This document shows positions 10,228 through 19,711 of a stretch of 36,216 bases of DNA, piece after piece. The notes under the pieces were generated by a model. It saw nothing but the letters and a program-made list of their open reading frames with translations. It made no database searches and had not been told where the DNA came from. The translations under genes were made by a program, and so were the position numbers. Source of the DNA: an uncultured Eubacterium sp. (GTDB lineage: Bacteria; Bacillota; Clostridia; Lachnospirales; Lachnospiraceae); assembly GCA_905236235.1 (NCBI GenBank), contig CAJOPA010000102.1, forward strand, positions 1-36,216, written 5' to 3'. Position 1 is the stretch's first letter; each line of letters starts with the position of its first letter.

Positions 10228-10533
10228 TTAATCGATCACATCGCCCGTACGCTTTGCAACGCGGACCTTCTTGTCCCCCTCAAGCTTGAAGCCTACGCGG
10301 GTGGTCTGTCCCTTATGCACGTACATCACGTTGGAAATATCAATCGGTCCTTCCTGATGAACAATACCGCCGTTCTGGTTCTGCATGCTGGGCTTGGTAT
10401 GCTTGGTCAGCATATTGATACCCTCTACCAGAACACGATTGTTCTTTACATCGACGGAAATAACCTTTCCTTCTTTGTCTTTATCCTTGCCGGCGATCAC
10501 GCGAACGGTATCACCCTTTTTAATTTTCTGCAT
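10228..10533 (-). CDS. rplX: 50S ribosomal protein L24
   Basis: [27 protein letters not shown]...[16 protein letters not shown]. Confidence 0.97.
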   Translation of the reverse strand: MQKIKKGDTVRVIAGKDKDKEGKVISVDVKNNRVLVEGINMLTKHTKPSMQNQNGGIVHQEGPIDISNVMYVHKGQTTRVGFKLEGDKKVRVAKRTGDVID

Positions 10534-10545
10534 GTTCGGTACCTC

Positions 10546-10914
10546 CTATAATACTTCCGGTGCCAGGGAAACGATCTTCATGAACTGCTTGTCACGAAGC
10601 TCTCTCGCAACCGGCCCGAAAATACGGGTTCCTCTCGGGGTCTTATCATCTTTGATAATCACTGCAGCATTCTCATCAAAACGGATGTAGGAGCCGTCTT
10701 TACGGCGGGTTCCGTTGACCGTACGTACAACCACTGCCTTGACTACGTCACCCTTCTTAACAACTCCGCCGGGTGTTGCATCTTTAACGGTAGCGGTGAT
10801 GATATCGCCGATGTTTGCATATCTTCTGGTTGAACCGCCCATCACACGGATACACAAGATCTCTTTTGCACCGGTGTTGTCGGCAACCTTAAGTCTACTT
10901 TCCTGCTGAATCAT
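10546..10914 (-). CDS. rplN: 50S ribosomal protein L14
   Basis: [39 protein letters not shown]. Confidence 0.98.
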   Translation of the reverse strand: MIQQESRLKVADNTGAKEILCIRVMGGSTRRYANIGDIITATVKDATPGGVVKKGDVVKAVVVRTVNGTRRKDGSYIRFDENAAVIIKDDKTPRGTRIFGPVARELRDKQFMKIVSLAPEVL

Positions 10915-10929
10915 TTGGACTGCCTCCTT

Positions 10930-11184
10930 TTACTTAGCTTTCTCAATAATTTCAACAAGTCTCCATCTCTTATCCTTGGAAAGAGGTCTTGTCTCCATTA
11001 CCTTTACGGTATCACCGATGTTGCATTCGTTGTTCTCATCGTGTGCCTTGAGCTTGTAGGTCTTCTTAACGACCTTATTGTAGAGCGGATGCTTTACATT
11101 GTTCTCAACCGCAACAACGATGGTCTTGTCCATTTTATCGCTGACTACACGTCCGGTACGTGTTTTTCTTAAATTTCTCTCCAC
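10930..11184 (-). CDS. rpsQ: 30S ribosomal protein S17 (GTG start)
   Basis: (V/M)[29 protein letters not shown] at 11184 has SD AAAGGAG with ~7-nt spacing, so a better start than the listed upstream codon. Confidence 0.93.
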   Translation of the reverse strand: MERNLRKTRTGRVVSDKMDKTIVVAVENNVKHPLYNKVVKKTYKLKAHDENNECNIGDTVKVMETRPLSKDKRWRLVEIIEKAK

Positions 11185-11219
11185 AATTGTTCTCCTTTCA
11201 ATCAACTTCCAAATCCTGC

Positions 11220-11429
11220 TTACTCTGCGGCATTTGCCTTTTCGGTAATCACGGTCTGGATCCGGGCAATGTTCTTGCGAACCTCCTTGATCCTGCTCGT
11301 ATTATCCAACTGATTCGTAGCGTTCTGGAATCTCAAATTGAAAAGTTCCTTCTTGGCAGCAACAAGGCTTTCCTGCAACTGCGCCTCAGATTGTGATTTT
11401 AAATCTTTAACGTAGGTATTAGTCTTCAT
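11220..11429 (-). CDS. rpmC: 50S ribosomal protein L29
   Basis: [56 protein letters not shown]. Confidence 0.95.
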   Translation of the reverse strand: MKTNTYVKDLKSQSEAQLQESLVAAKKELFNLRFQNATNQLDNTSRIKEVRKNIARIQTVITEKANAAE

Positions 11430-11856
11430 TTGATTCACCGCCTTCTAAATCTTCACGTGAAACGATCTTGCATTTGCAGGGAAGCTTGTGCATTGCAAGA
11501 CGAAGTGCCTCGCGTGCAACCTCTTCGGATACACCTGCAACCTCAAACATCACGCGGCCGGGCTTAACAACAGCTACCCAGTACTCCACGGTACCTTTAC
11601 CGGAACCCATTCGGGTCTCAGCCGGTTTTGCCGTAATGGGCTTGTCCGGGAAAATCTTGATCCAGACTTTACCACCACGCTTCATATGACGGGTCATGGC
11701 GATACGGGCTGCCTCGATCTGATTGGAACGGATCCAGCAGGGCTCGGTAGCCACAATGCCGTACTCACCGTAAACAATTGTATTTCCTCTCAGCGCCTTG
11801 CCTTTCATGCTTCCGCGGAACTGCTTACGACGCTTTACTCTTTTGGGCATTAACAT
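11419..11856 (-). CDS. rplP: 50S ribosomal protein L16
   Basis: [62 protein letters not shown]. Confidence 0.98.
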   Translation of the reverse strand: MLMPKRVKRRKQFRGSMKGKALRGNTIVYGEYGIVATEPCWIRSNQIEAARIAMTRHMKRGGKVWIKIFPDKPITAKPAETRMGSGKGTVEYWVAVVKPGRVMFEVAGVSEEVAREALRLAMHKLPCKCKIVSREDLEGGESNED

Positions 11857-12515
11857 TATTTATCGCTCCCTTCCTTATTTCCTTTAGTAGGAAGTACTTC
11901 GCCTTTGTAAATCCAAACCTTAACGCCAACCTTGCCGTAGGTGGTATCTGCTTCCGCAAAACCGTAATCAATGTCTGCGCGAAGCGTCTGCAGCGGGATG
12001 GTGCCTTCGGAATAGAACTCCGTACGGGCCATATCCGCACCACCGAGACGTCCGGAAACGGAAGTCTTGATACCCAGGGCACCGGCCTTCATGCTGCGTC
12101 CCATGCAGGACTTCATAGCACGACGGAAGGATACACGTGCTTCCAGCTGCTGTGCGATGTTTTCCGCTACCAGCTGTGCATCCTTGTCCGGACGCTTTAC
12201 TTCCTTGATATCGATGGCCATCTTCTTGCCGGTCTGCTTCTCGAGCTGACCTCTGACCTTCTCGATCTCAGCGCCGCCCTTGCCGATGACAACACCCGGC
12301 TTTGCGGTGTAAAGGATCACCTTTACGCGATCGGTCTCACGCTCGATATCAATCTTGGAAATACCTGCGTTGTATAATTTCTTCTTCAGAAAATCTCTGA
12401 TCTCATAGTCCTCCACGAGGCAGTCCGCAAAATCCTTGCCTTCTGCATACCACTTGGAGTCCCAGTCTTTAATAATGCCGACTCTTAATCCATGCGGATT
12501 AACTTTCTGTCCCAT
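11856..12515 (-). CDS. rpsC: 30S ribosomal protein S3
   Basis: [24 protein letters not shown]...[15 protein letters not shown] (KH domain). Confidence 0.98.
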   Translation of the reverse strand: MGQKVNPHGLRVGIIKDWDSKWYAEGKDFADCLVEDYEIRDFLKKKLYNAGISKIDIERETDRVKVILYTAKPGVVIGKGGAEIEKVRGQLEKQTGKKMAIDIKEVKRPDKDAQLVAENIAQQLEARVSFRRAMKSCMGRSMKAGALGIKTSVSGRLGGADMARTEFYSEGTIPLQTLRADIDYGFAEADTTYGKVGVKVWIYKGEVLPTKGNKEGSDK

Positions 12516-12525
12516 TCTTTACCTC

Positions 12526-12912
12526 CTATCTCTCATTGAGCACGATGGTGATGTGGCTTAATCTCTTCTCGATACGATAAGCTCTGCCCTGTGCTCTCGG
12601 TCTAACACGCTTCATGGTCGGTCCCTTGTTTGCGTAGCACTCTTCTACATACAGCTTGGTGATATCCATGCCGTTGTTGTTCTCTGCATTCGCAATCGCG
12701 GACTTGAGTAACTTCTCGATGACACTTGATGCGTATCTCGGATTATAGGTAACAATGGCCAGTGCTTCGTCTGCGTTCTTGCCTCGGATGGCATCCAATA
12801 CGAAACAAGCCTTCTGTACGGACATTCTTGCATAAGATAACTTTGCAGAAGGTCTCGTATCTTTTTGTTCATTTCTCTCTCTCTTAATCTGAGATCTATG
12901 TCCTTTCGCCAT
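12526..12912 (-). CDS. rplV: 50S ribosomal protein L22
   Basis: AKLSYARMSVQKACFVLDAIRGKNADEALAI...RVRPRAQGRAYRIEKRLSHITIVL. Confidence 0.97.
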   Translation of the reverse strand: MAKGHRSQIKRERNEQKDTRPSAKLSYARMSVQKACFVLDAIRGKNADEALAIVTYNPRYASSVIEKLLKSAIANAENNNGMDITKLYVEECYANKGPTMKRVRPRAQGRAYRIEKRLSHITIVLNER

Positions 12913-12930
12913 TACAAAAACCTCCTTAAA

Positions 12931-13212
12931 CTATCTTACCTTCGATTTCTTTTCGTCCTTACCGTGACCTCTGTAGGTTCTGGTTGCAACGAATTCACCG
13001 AGCTTATGTCCTACCATATCCTCGGTAACGTATACCGGGACATGCTTTCTTCCGTCATGTACGGCAAATGTAAGCCCGACCATCTGCGGGAAGATCGTAG
13101 AACGACGTGACCAGGTCTTGATGACCGACTTGTCACCGGATGCGTTCATAGCTTCTACCTTCTTCAGCAGACTTGCGTCGGCCAATGGTCCTTTTTTTAA
13201 TGAACGAGCCAT
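12931..13212 (-). CDS. rpsS: 30S ribosomal protein S19
   Basis: [23 protein letters not shown]...[42 protein letters not shown]. Confidence 0.98.
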   Translation of the reverse strand: MARSLKKGPLADASLLKKVEAMNASGDKSVIKTWSRRSTIFPQMVGLTFAVHDGRKHVPVYVTEDMVGHKLGEFVATRTYRGHGKDEKKSKVR

Positions 13213-13223
13213 AATTTTCCTCC

Positions 13224-14066
13224 TTATTTGATCGCTCTACCGTCTCTTCTTCTTACGATAAGCTTGTTCGACTTATTATGTTTCTTACGTGTCTTAAGGC
13301 CAAGTGCAGGCTTGCCCCAAGGAGTACTCGGGCCGGGACGACCGATCGGTGCACGTCCCTCGCCACCGCCGTGCGGATGGTCGTTGGGGTTCATAACGGA
13401 ACCGCGGACCGTAGGACGGATGCCCATATGGCGCTTTCTACCTGCCTTACCGATGTTGATCAGGTTGTGATCACCGTTACCGATCACACCGATGGTGGCG
13501 CGGCAGTTGCTGGGAACCATTCTCATCTCGCCGGAGGGAAGACGCAGGGTTGCGTACTTGCCTTCCTTTGCCATGAGCTGTGCGCTCAGACCTGCGGAAC
13601 GAACCATCTGGCCGCCCTTGCCGGGGTGAAGCTCGATATTATGGATCAAGGTACCTACCGGGATGTTCTCAAGCGGCAGGCAGTTGCCTACGCGAATCTC
13701 GGCGTTGGCACCGTTCATAACGGTCATGCCGTCGGTCAATCCCTGCGGTGCAAGGATGTATGCCTTCTCACCGTCTGCATAGCAGATCAGTGCGATGTTG
13801 GCGGTTCTGTTCGGATCGTACTCGATACCGATAACCTTTGCCGGAATATCATCTTTCTTTCTCTTGAAATCGATGATCCTGTATTTCTGTCTGTTGCCGC
13901 CGCCGTGATGTCTTACGGTAATCTTACCCTGGTTGTTACGGCCTGCGTTTTTCTTCTTGGTCGCAAGAAGGGATTTCTCCGGAGTCTCCTTGGTGATCTC
14001 GGAAAAATCGGAACCCGTCATGTGACGTCTGGAAGGTGTATATGGGTTATATGACTTAATTCCCAT
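13224..14066 (-). CDS. rplB: 50S ribosomal protein L2
   Basis: [21 protein letters not shown]...[14 protein letters not shown]...[33 protein letters not shown]. Confidence 0.98.
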   Translation of the reverse strand: MGIKSYNPYTPSRRHMTGSDFSEITKETPEKSLLATKKKNAGRNNQGKITVRHHGGGNRQKYRIIDFKRKKDDIPAKVIGIEYDPNRTANIALICYADGEKAYILAPQGLTDGMTVMNGANAEIRVGNCLPLENIPVGTLIHNIELHPGKGGQMVRSAGLSAQLMAKEGKYATLRLPSGEMRMVPSNCRATIGVIGNGDHNLINIGKAGRKRHMGIRPTVRGSVMNPNDHPHGGGEGRAPIGRPGPSTPWGKPALGLKTRKKHNKSNKLIVRRRDGRAIK

Positions 14067-14147
14067 GTTGTTTCTCCTTTCGATTGTTTTCCTTATCGCG
14101 TCTTTTCTGACGCATAGTTTTTACACGCGCGGTGTAAATCTTACGGC

Positions 14148-14447
14148 TTATAATCCTGCAAAGATCTCGATGTCCTTACTGTCTGCCGTCAACTGAACGA
14201 TGGCTTTCTTGGTCTTGGCGGTTCTGCCGTATACCATACCACGTCTCTTCTTCTTGCCGTCATTGTTCATGGTGTTGACGCTCTCAACCTTCACACCGTC
14301 GAACATCTTCTCAACAGCTTCCTTGATCATGGTCTTGTTTGCTTCCGGGTGTACAAGAAATGTGTATTTCTTCTCCGCCATAGCGTTCATACTCTTCTCG
14401 GTTACCACCGGCTTTAAGATCACGTCGTAATATTGAACGTTTGCCAT
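14148..14447 (-). CDS. rplW: 50S ribosomal protein L23
   Basis: [44 protein letters not shown]. Confidence 0.97.
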   Translation of the reverse strand: MANVQYYDVILKPVVTEKSMNAMAEKKYTFLVHPEANKTMIKEAVEKMFDGVKVESVNTMNNDGKKKRRGMVYGRTAKTKKAIVQLTADSKDIEIFAGL

Positions 14448-15067
14448 TATGCGTACACCTCCTCGATTGCTTCCACAGCGGCCTTCGTTACGATGACCGT
14501 GTTGTATTTCAGCACGTCGTATACATTGATGGTTCCAACCTGCGCCGTCTGTACCGTCGGAATGTTTCTTGCGGAAAGAATGGTGTTCTTGTCATTGGAA
14601 TCCAGCACAACGAGTGCCTTGTCAACCTTCAGATTGCCCAGGACTTCCGCAAACTTCTTTGTCTTGATCTCGTCGAATTTGAGCTCATCCACAACGATGA
14701 ATTTGCCTTCCTGAACTCTGCTCGTCAGCGCGCTCTTTAAAGCGGCCCTCTTTTCCTTCTTATTTAACTTGAAAGAATAATCTCTCGGTGTCGGAGCGAA
14801 TACCACGCCGCCGCCGGTCCACTGCGGAGCACGGATGGATCCCTGTCTTGCATGACCGGTACCCTTCTGTCTCCAGGGCTTTCTGCCGCCGCCGCGAACC
14901 TCGGAACGGGTCTTGGCCTTCTGCGTGCCCTGACGATTATTTGCAAGCTGCTGTACCACAGCCATGTGTACGAGATGCTCGTTGATCTCTACACCGAAGA
15001 CAGCATCGTTTAAGTCCATCTTGCCGACTTCCTTGCCTTCCATATTGTAAACAGATACGTTCGCCAT
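14447..15067 (-). CDS. rplD: 50S ribosomal protein L4
   Basis: [34 protein letters not shown]...[34 protein letters not shown]; start corrected. Confidence 0.97.
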   Translation of the reverse strand: MANVSVYNMEGKEVGKMDLNDAVFGVEINEHLVHMAVVQQLANNRQGTQKAKTRSEVRGGGRKPWRQKGTGHARQGSIRAPQWTGGGVVFAPTPRDYSFKLNKKEKRAALKSALTSRVQEGKFIVVDELKFDEIKTKKFAEVLGNLKVDKALVVLDSNDKNTILSARNIPTVQTAQVGTINVYDVLKYNTVIVTKAAVEAIEEVYA

Positions 15068-15093
15068 CTGTATGTCCTCCTTTCCTAAAAGCA

Positions 15094-15771
15094 CTAGGCT
15101 TTTACAGATTCCTTGATCGTCACTAAAGATTTCTTCGGTCCCGGTACCGCGCCCTTTACAAGAAGCAGATTGCGCTCTGCATCCACGCGTACCACCTCAA
15201 GATTCTGGATGGTGATCCGCTTGCTTCCCATGTGGCCGGGCATCTTCTTGCCCTTGAATACCTTGCTCGGAGAGGAGCAGGCGCCGTTGGAACCTGCATG
15301 ACGATGGAACTTGGAGCCGTGTGCCATAGGTCCTCTGGACTGTCCGTGGCGCTTGATGGCACCCTGGAATCCTTTACCTTTGGAAATGGCGGTTGCGTCC
15401 ACCTTGTCGCCGCTCTCAAAAATGTCCGCCTTAATCTCCTGACCTAAGGTGTACTCCTCAACGTTGTCAAATTTGAACTCGCGTACAAATCTCTTTGCGG
15501 AAACACCGGCCTTGTCAAAGTGGCCCTTCTGCGGCTTATTCACGCCATGTCTGTTCTTGATCTCTTTCTTGCCGGTCGCATCCTTGACAACGATCTTTTC
15601 CTTCTTGTCGCCAAAGCCAACCTGCACTGCATTGTAGCCGTCCGTCTCTACGGTCTTGATCTGGGTTACGGCACAGGGGCCGGCCTCAAGGACCGTTACG
15701 GGCGTCAGCACGCCATCTTCGTTGAAGATCTGCGTCATGCCTACTTTCGTAGCTAAAATTGCTTTCTTCAT
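15094..15771 (-). CDS. rplC: 50S ribosomal protein L3
   Basis: [33 protein letters not shown]...[24 protein letters not shown]; start corrected. Confidence 0.97.
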   Translation of the reverse strand: MKKAILATKVGMTQIFNEDGVLTPVTVLEAGPCAVTQIKTVETDGYNAVQVGFGDKKEKIVVKDATGKKEIKNRHGVNKPQKGHFDKAGVSAKRFVREFKFDNVEEYTLGQEIKADIFESGDKVDATAISKGKGFQGAIKRHGQSRGPMAHGSKFHRHAGSNGACSSPSKVFKGKKMPGHMGSKRITIQNLEVVRVDAERNLLLVKGAVPGPKKSLVTIKESVKA

Positions 15772-15797
15772 TTTTTTCCTCCTGTTCATCTACAGCG

Positions 15798-15835
15798 GAA
15801 CACGATCATGCCCTTGGGGGTATCGGATCATGTTC
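15798..15835 (-). ncRNA. Stem-loop in the rpsJ-rplC intergenic spacer
   Basis: Minus: GAACATGATC ... GATCGTGTTC (10 bp incl. one G-U) with inner CCC/GGG. Confidence 0.45.
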
Positions 15836-15916
15836 ATCCTAGAGAAGCAGCATATAACCGAAACATGTTTTTCTTCTATATACAGTTCTTTCAGAATCAC
15901 TGTTACTTCGTTTGCC

Positions 15917-16237
15917 TTACTTCGCGTCCTTCATCTTGACAGAGCAATGAACGCCGGCGGGCATCTCCATCTTGGAAAGAAGATCTACCGTCTTCTGAGT
16001 CGGCGAGATGATGTCGATCAGTCTCTTGTGGGTTCTCTGCTCGAACTGCTCACGAGAGTCTTTGTACTTATGTACGGCTCTGATGATCGTAACCACTTCC
16101 TTCTTGGTCGGAAGGGGTACCGGTCCGCTCACGCGCGTTCCCGTCTTGGAAACAGCTTCGATGATCTTCTTCGCAGATGCATCCACCAACTCGTGGTCGT
16201 ACGCCTTCAATGTGATGCGCATAACTTGACTTGCCAT
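15917..16237 (-). CDS. rpsJ: 30S ribosomal protein S10
   Basis: [84 protein letters not shown]. Confidence 0.97.
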   Translation of the reverse strand: MASQVMRITLKAYDHELVDASAKKIIEAVSKTGTRVSGPVPLPTKKEVVTIIRAVHKYKDSREQFEQRTHKRLIDIISPTQKTVDLLSKMEMPAGVHCSVKMKDAK

Positions 16238-16460
16238 AAAAAAAGTCTCCTCCTTTTCGCACTTTGTGAAGTACGACAAGTGGTGACTGTACACTCTTCC
16301 GTGTGTGTCCTATAGACTTGCACACGGCGTTTCTACCGAATGTAGACCTATTGGTGATACAGTGACTTGTCGCCAGTTTCATAACATGACATTCGCTCCA
16401 CGGAAAACCTGCCACAAGGGGCAGCAACCTCACGCTTCACAGCTATCGATGTCACAGCAT
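16238..16460 (-). ncRNA. Candidate structured S10-operon 5' leader
   Basis: ~220 nt from predicted start to rpsJ; stems CTGCC/GGCAG (16409-16424), TCTAC/GTAGA (16332-16346), CCGTGTG/CACACGG (16299-16327), the last two enclosed by GACAAGT..ACTGT / ACAGT..ACTTGTC (16359-16371 with 16275-16290). Confidence 0.6.
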
Positions 16461-16465
16461 GGAAT

Positions 16466-16494
16466 ATTATACGACAGAGTTTTTGAAAATGCAA
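16466..16494 (-). promoter_or_regulatory. Sigma70-type promoter of the S10 operon
   Basis: Minus TTGCAT-N17-TATAAT. Confidence 0.8.
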
Positions 16495-16565
16495 GAGGGA
16501 AATTTATTTTTTGAAAAGAACGATTATAAGGATAAAACAGTAAATGGATATTGAAAAATTGCAAG

Positions 16566-16590
16566 AAAAAAGCAGCCCCCGCAGGCTGCT
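16566..16590 (-). terminator. Intrinsic terminator of the ABC transporter operon
   Basis: Minus AGCAGCC-tgcggg-GGCTGCT followed by T tract, just after the permease stop at 16609. Confidence 0.8.
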
Positions 16591-16608
16591 TTTTCATTTT
16601 CCTTTTCT

Positions 16609-17862
16609 TTACTCTCTCCTCAGCGCCTCCACCGGATCGAGGTTTGCCGCCTTCCTTGCGGGAAGCAGACCAAACAGGATACCGATGAACATGGAGAATA
16701 CCACGGCCAAGAGCGCTGCCGGAATGCTGATCGCCACCGGCGTCTCGGAGATTCGGGAAATCACCTGCGCCAGCACGATGCCCACGACCACACCAAAGAT
16801 ACCGCCGATGCTGGTCAGCACCGCTGCCTCCGTCAAAAACTGATGCATCAGTTTGCCTTTGCGCGCACCGATGGCCTTCTTTAAGCCGATCTCGGACGTA
16901 CGCTCCGTGACGGACACCAGCATGATGTTCATGACGCCGATACCGCCGACAAGAAGGGAAATCCCGGCAATGAACAAAAGCATGCGGTTTGTGGCCTCGG
17001 AAAGCTGCTGGATCTCCTTGGCCTGCTCCATCAGATCGATCGCCTTGTAGGTCAGGGTATCATCCTCGGATGTCACATAGCTGTTTAAGATCTCCGCCGC
17101 AGCCTTGCCGACATCGGTCATATCATCCACGCTGTTTACTTTTAAAACCACGTTTTGCGGTTCGTCAAAATTGTAGACGATCGCCCAGGCGCTCTCCGGG
17201 ATATACACCTTGCTTCCGTAACTGTAGGAATAAGTATAGTAATCCTCCACGGAATTGATCGTCGGCTCATAGGAATTCATCTCCTCAACAACACCGATCA
17301 CCGTAAAGGGCTCTCCCTTGATCTCGATGGTCTTACCCACGGCATCTTCGCCAGCAAAGAGCGTATTCGCCGATTCCTTGTCCAGTACCGCCACTTTTAA
17401 TTTTTGATCGATATCACGCTGGGTGATGGCTCTTCCTTCCATCACGGTATAGCCGCATAAGGACAGATAATTGGTATCGATCCCGTAGATGTAGCCGCCG
17501 GATAAAGATGTTGTCAGATAGGACACACCCTCATATACCTCACGATAATAGTAGGAAGCCACGTCGGAAACATTTTTAATGCTGCGAAGCTCCTCCAAAA
17601 TCGACTCCGTCATCTGGGGCACACCCTCCGGTACGCCGTTGTATTCGGTTTCGTACGTCCAGTCTCCCTGATACAGCATAACCTGTACGTTGCTGCTGCC
17701 GGATCCCACAAGATTCATCTTGATCTGTTCATTGGTCCCCTTGATCGTGGAAACAATGGCGATGATCGCCGCAATACCGATAATGATACCCAGCATTGTC
17801 AGGAAGGAACGCATCTTATGGGACAGGATCCCGCGAAATGCCAGTCGAATATTTTCTATCAT
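16609..17862 (-). CDS. MacB/FtsX-type ABC transporter permease
   Basis: 417 aa; MIENIRLAFRGILSHKMRSFLTMLGIIIGIAAIIAIVSTIKGTNEQI...GGIGVMNIMLVSVTERTSEIGLKKAIGARKG...LLPARKAANLDPVEALRRE. Confidence 0.93.
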   Translation of the reverse strand: MIENIRLAFRGILSHKMRSFLTMLGIIIGIAAIIAIVSTIKGTNEQIKMNLVGSGSSNVQVMLYQGDWTYETEYNGVPEGVPQMTESILEELRSIKNVSDVASYYYREVYEGVSYLTTSLSGGYIYGIDTNYLSLCGYTVMEGRAITQRDIDQKLKVAVLDKESANTLFAGEDAVGKTIEIKGEPFTVIGVVEEMNSYEPTINSVEDYYTYSYSYGSKVYIPESAWAIVYNFDEPQNVVLKVNSVDDMTDVGKAAAEILNSYVTSEDDTLTYKAIDLMEQAKEIQQLSEATNRMLLFIAGISLLVGGIGVMNIMLVSVTERTSEIGLKKAIGARKGKLMHQFLTEAAVLTSIGGIFGVVVGIVLAQVISRISETPVAISIPAALLAVVFSMFIGILFGLLPARKAANLDPVEALRRE

Positions 17863-17877
17863 TTCTTTTCCCTCCTA

Positions 17878-19029
17878 TCAATATCCTATGTAGTCCACTT
17901 CGGTGGTGGCAATGCCTTCCTTACCGGTCTTGCCGTACGGAAAGGCGATCAGGTCACTCTCGCTTAGGCCGGCCTTGATCTCGATATAACTGCCCCAGAG
18001 GCTCTTGCCGGTCTTGACGTACTGCTTCACAAGCGTTCCGTCCTCGCCCTGCTTTAGAACATAGGACTTGCCGTCCTCCTCGCGGACAAAATATTCATCT
18101 ATATAAATACCGCCCTCTTCCTCAGCACTGCCGGAAAAGGTCAGCTCCACGCCCTCGCCGTTTTGCAGTCCCGTGGTATCCGCGATAAACGCCGTAAAAG
18201 TATAATTGGACTCCGCCGCACCGGAACTGTAATACTCCTCATCCGTGGGGTAATCCGATATGGAAACCACCTCTGCCTCAAAGGAGGTACCGCTTTCCCA
18301 TGAAAATCCGGAGATAGCATCCCCTACGGAGATCGTATCCCGCTTTAATTCCGAGATATAGCCGGTCACGTAAAACCCTTCCGAAGCCGCAATGGTGATA
18401 AAGGCCGAGGTATCTTCCTTGCCGATGGTATTCACATCGCCCACTTTTTTGACCGTACCGTTGATGGTGGCCGTCACAACGCCGTCGTTAAGGGAAGACT
18501 CCAGGCTCGAAAGCTCCAACTGCGCCCTGCGCAGGGCAAGATTTAACGAAGAAATCTCCTGCTGTGCGGAAGCGATCATTCTCGCAAGCTCCTCCGCCGT
18601 ATATCCCACATCACCCGAAGCCGTCGGATCGATCGGGGTCGTTGCCTGGAGCCTTGCCAGCTTGGACTGCGCCAGCGCGATCTCATTTTGCTGCATGGCG
18701 ATATCGATCTTTTTTTGCTCTACATTGATCTGTGCTTCCTCTACGTCAAAGGCGATAATGGGATCGCCCACATGCACTTCCTGTCCCTCTTCCACATAGA
18801 TCTCCGATACCGTCTGCGACGACGACACAAAGATCTCCTGGTAATCATCCGCCGTAATGGAGCCGTAGGATGTCGTATCATCCCCCCAATACGTGATCAA
18901 TATATTGGATACGGGCACAACCTCCGCAACCAGATTTTTGGCACTGATCTTTACATATGCGTACACACCGCCCACGAGAATACCCACGGTCAGGAGAACG
19001 CCGATCAAAACTTTCCATATTGTTTTCAT
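17878..19029 (-). CDS. HlyD/MacA-type periplasmic-adaptor-like protein (second in operon)
   Basis: 383 aa; N-terminal TM; VSEIYVEEGQEVHVGDPIIAFDVEEAQ; coiled coil; GTVKKVGDVNTIG barrel. Confidence 0.85.
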   Translation of the reverse strand: MKTIWKVLIGVLLTVGILVGGVYAYVKISAKNLVAEVVPVSNILITYWGDDTTSYGSITADDYQEIFVSSSQTVSEIYVEEGQEVHVGDPIIAFDVEEAQINVEQKKIDIAMQQNEIALAQSKLARLQATTPIDPTASGDVGYTAEELARMIASAQQEISSLNLALRRAQLELSSLESSLNDGVVTATINGTVKKVGDVNTIGKEDTSAFITIAASEGFYVTGYISELKRDTISVGDAISGFSWESGTSFEAEVVSISDYPTDEEYYSSGAAESNYTFTAFIADTTGLQNGEGVELTFSGSAEEEGGIYIDEYFVREEDGKSYVLKQGEDGTLVKQYVKTGKSLWGSYIEIKAGLSESDLIAFPYGKTGKEGIATTEVDYIGY

Positions 19030-19030
19030 G

Positions 19031-19711
19031 CTATTCCCCTTTCCTTTCCTCGTGGATCATACCGTCGATGATATCCAGACGACGCTTCGCATGCGACGCG
19101 ATGCCCGCATCATGCGTGATCATGACGATGGTGGTCCCTTCCTCGTTTAATTTGGAAAACAATTCCATCACCTGTCTGCCGGATGCAGAATCGAGCGCAC
19201 CGGTAGGCTCGTCGGCCAAAACAATCTGCGGATGGTTTACAAGCGCTCTGGCGATCGCCACGCGCTGCTTTTGTCCACCCGAAAGCTGCGTCGGCTTAAA
19301 GTCCACGCGATCGGCCAGACCCACGCGTTCCAAGGCTTCGCGTGCTCTCTCCCGGCGTTCCTTCCTGTGGATGCCCGCATAGCTTAAGGGCAGCGCCACA
19401 TTTTCCAATGCCGTCTCCTGCGACAAAAGATGAAAACTCTGAAAAACGAAACCGATACTGTTGAGTCTCAGATCCGCCATCTGACGTTCGTTAAATTTGG
19501 AAACGTCCTTACCTTCAAACAGATACGTGCCGCTCGTTGCGCGGTCCATGCATCCGATGATGTTCATAAGCGTAGACTTCCCGGATCCGGAAGGCCCCAT
19601 GATGGCCACATACTCTCCGGAGTCCACGGCAAGCGATACATCCTTAAGGACAGGCACCACCAGTTTATCGGAGGTGTAATCCTTAAAGATCCCTTTCATA
19701 TCAAGAATCAT
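19031..19711 (-). CDS. ABC transporter ATP-binding protein (MacB/LolD-type)
   Basis: 226 aa; Walker A GPSGSGKST, signature LSGGQKQRVAIARAL, Walker B IVLADEPTGALD. Confidence 0.95.
   Translation of the reverse strand: MILDMKGIFKDYTSDKLVVPVLKDVSLAVDSGEYVAIMGPSGSGKSTLMNIIGCMDRATSGTYLFEGKDVSKFNERQMADLRLNSIGFVFQSFHLLSQETALENVALPLSYAGIHRKERRERAREALERVGLADRVDFKPTQLSGGQKQRVAIARALVNHPQIVLADEPTGALDSASGRQVMELFSKLNEEGTTIVMITHDAGIASHAKRRLDIIDGMIHEERKGE

Noticed and set aside
204-16229. Numerous plus-strand ORFs (e.g. 2176-2646, 4899-5657, 13278-14054, 15656-16315)
   Set aside because: They are antisense to well-conserved ribosomal protein genes, have no recognisable domains, and result from codon bias in the true minus-strand genes
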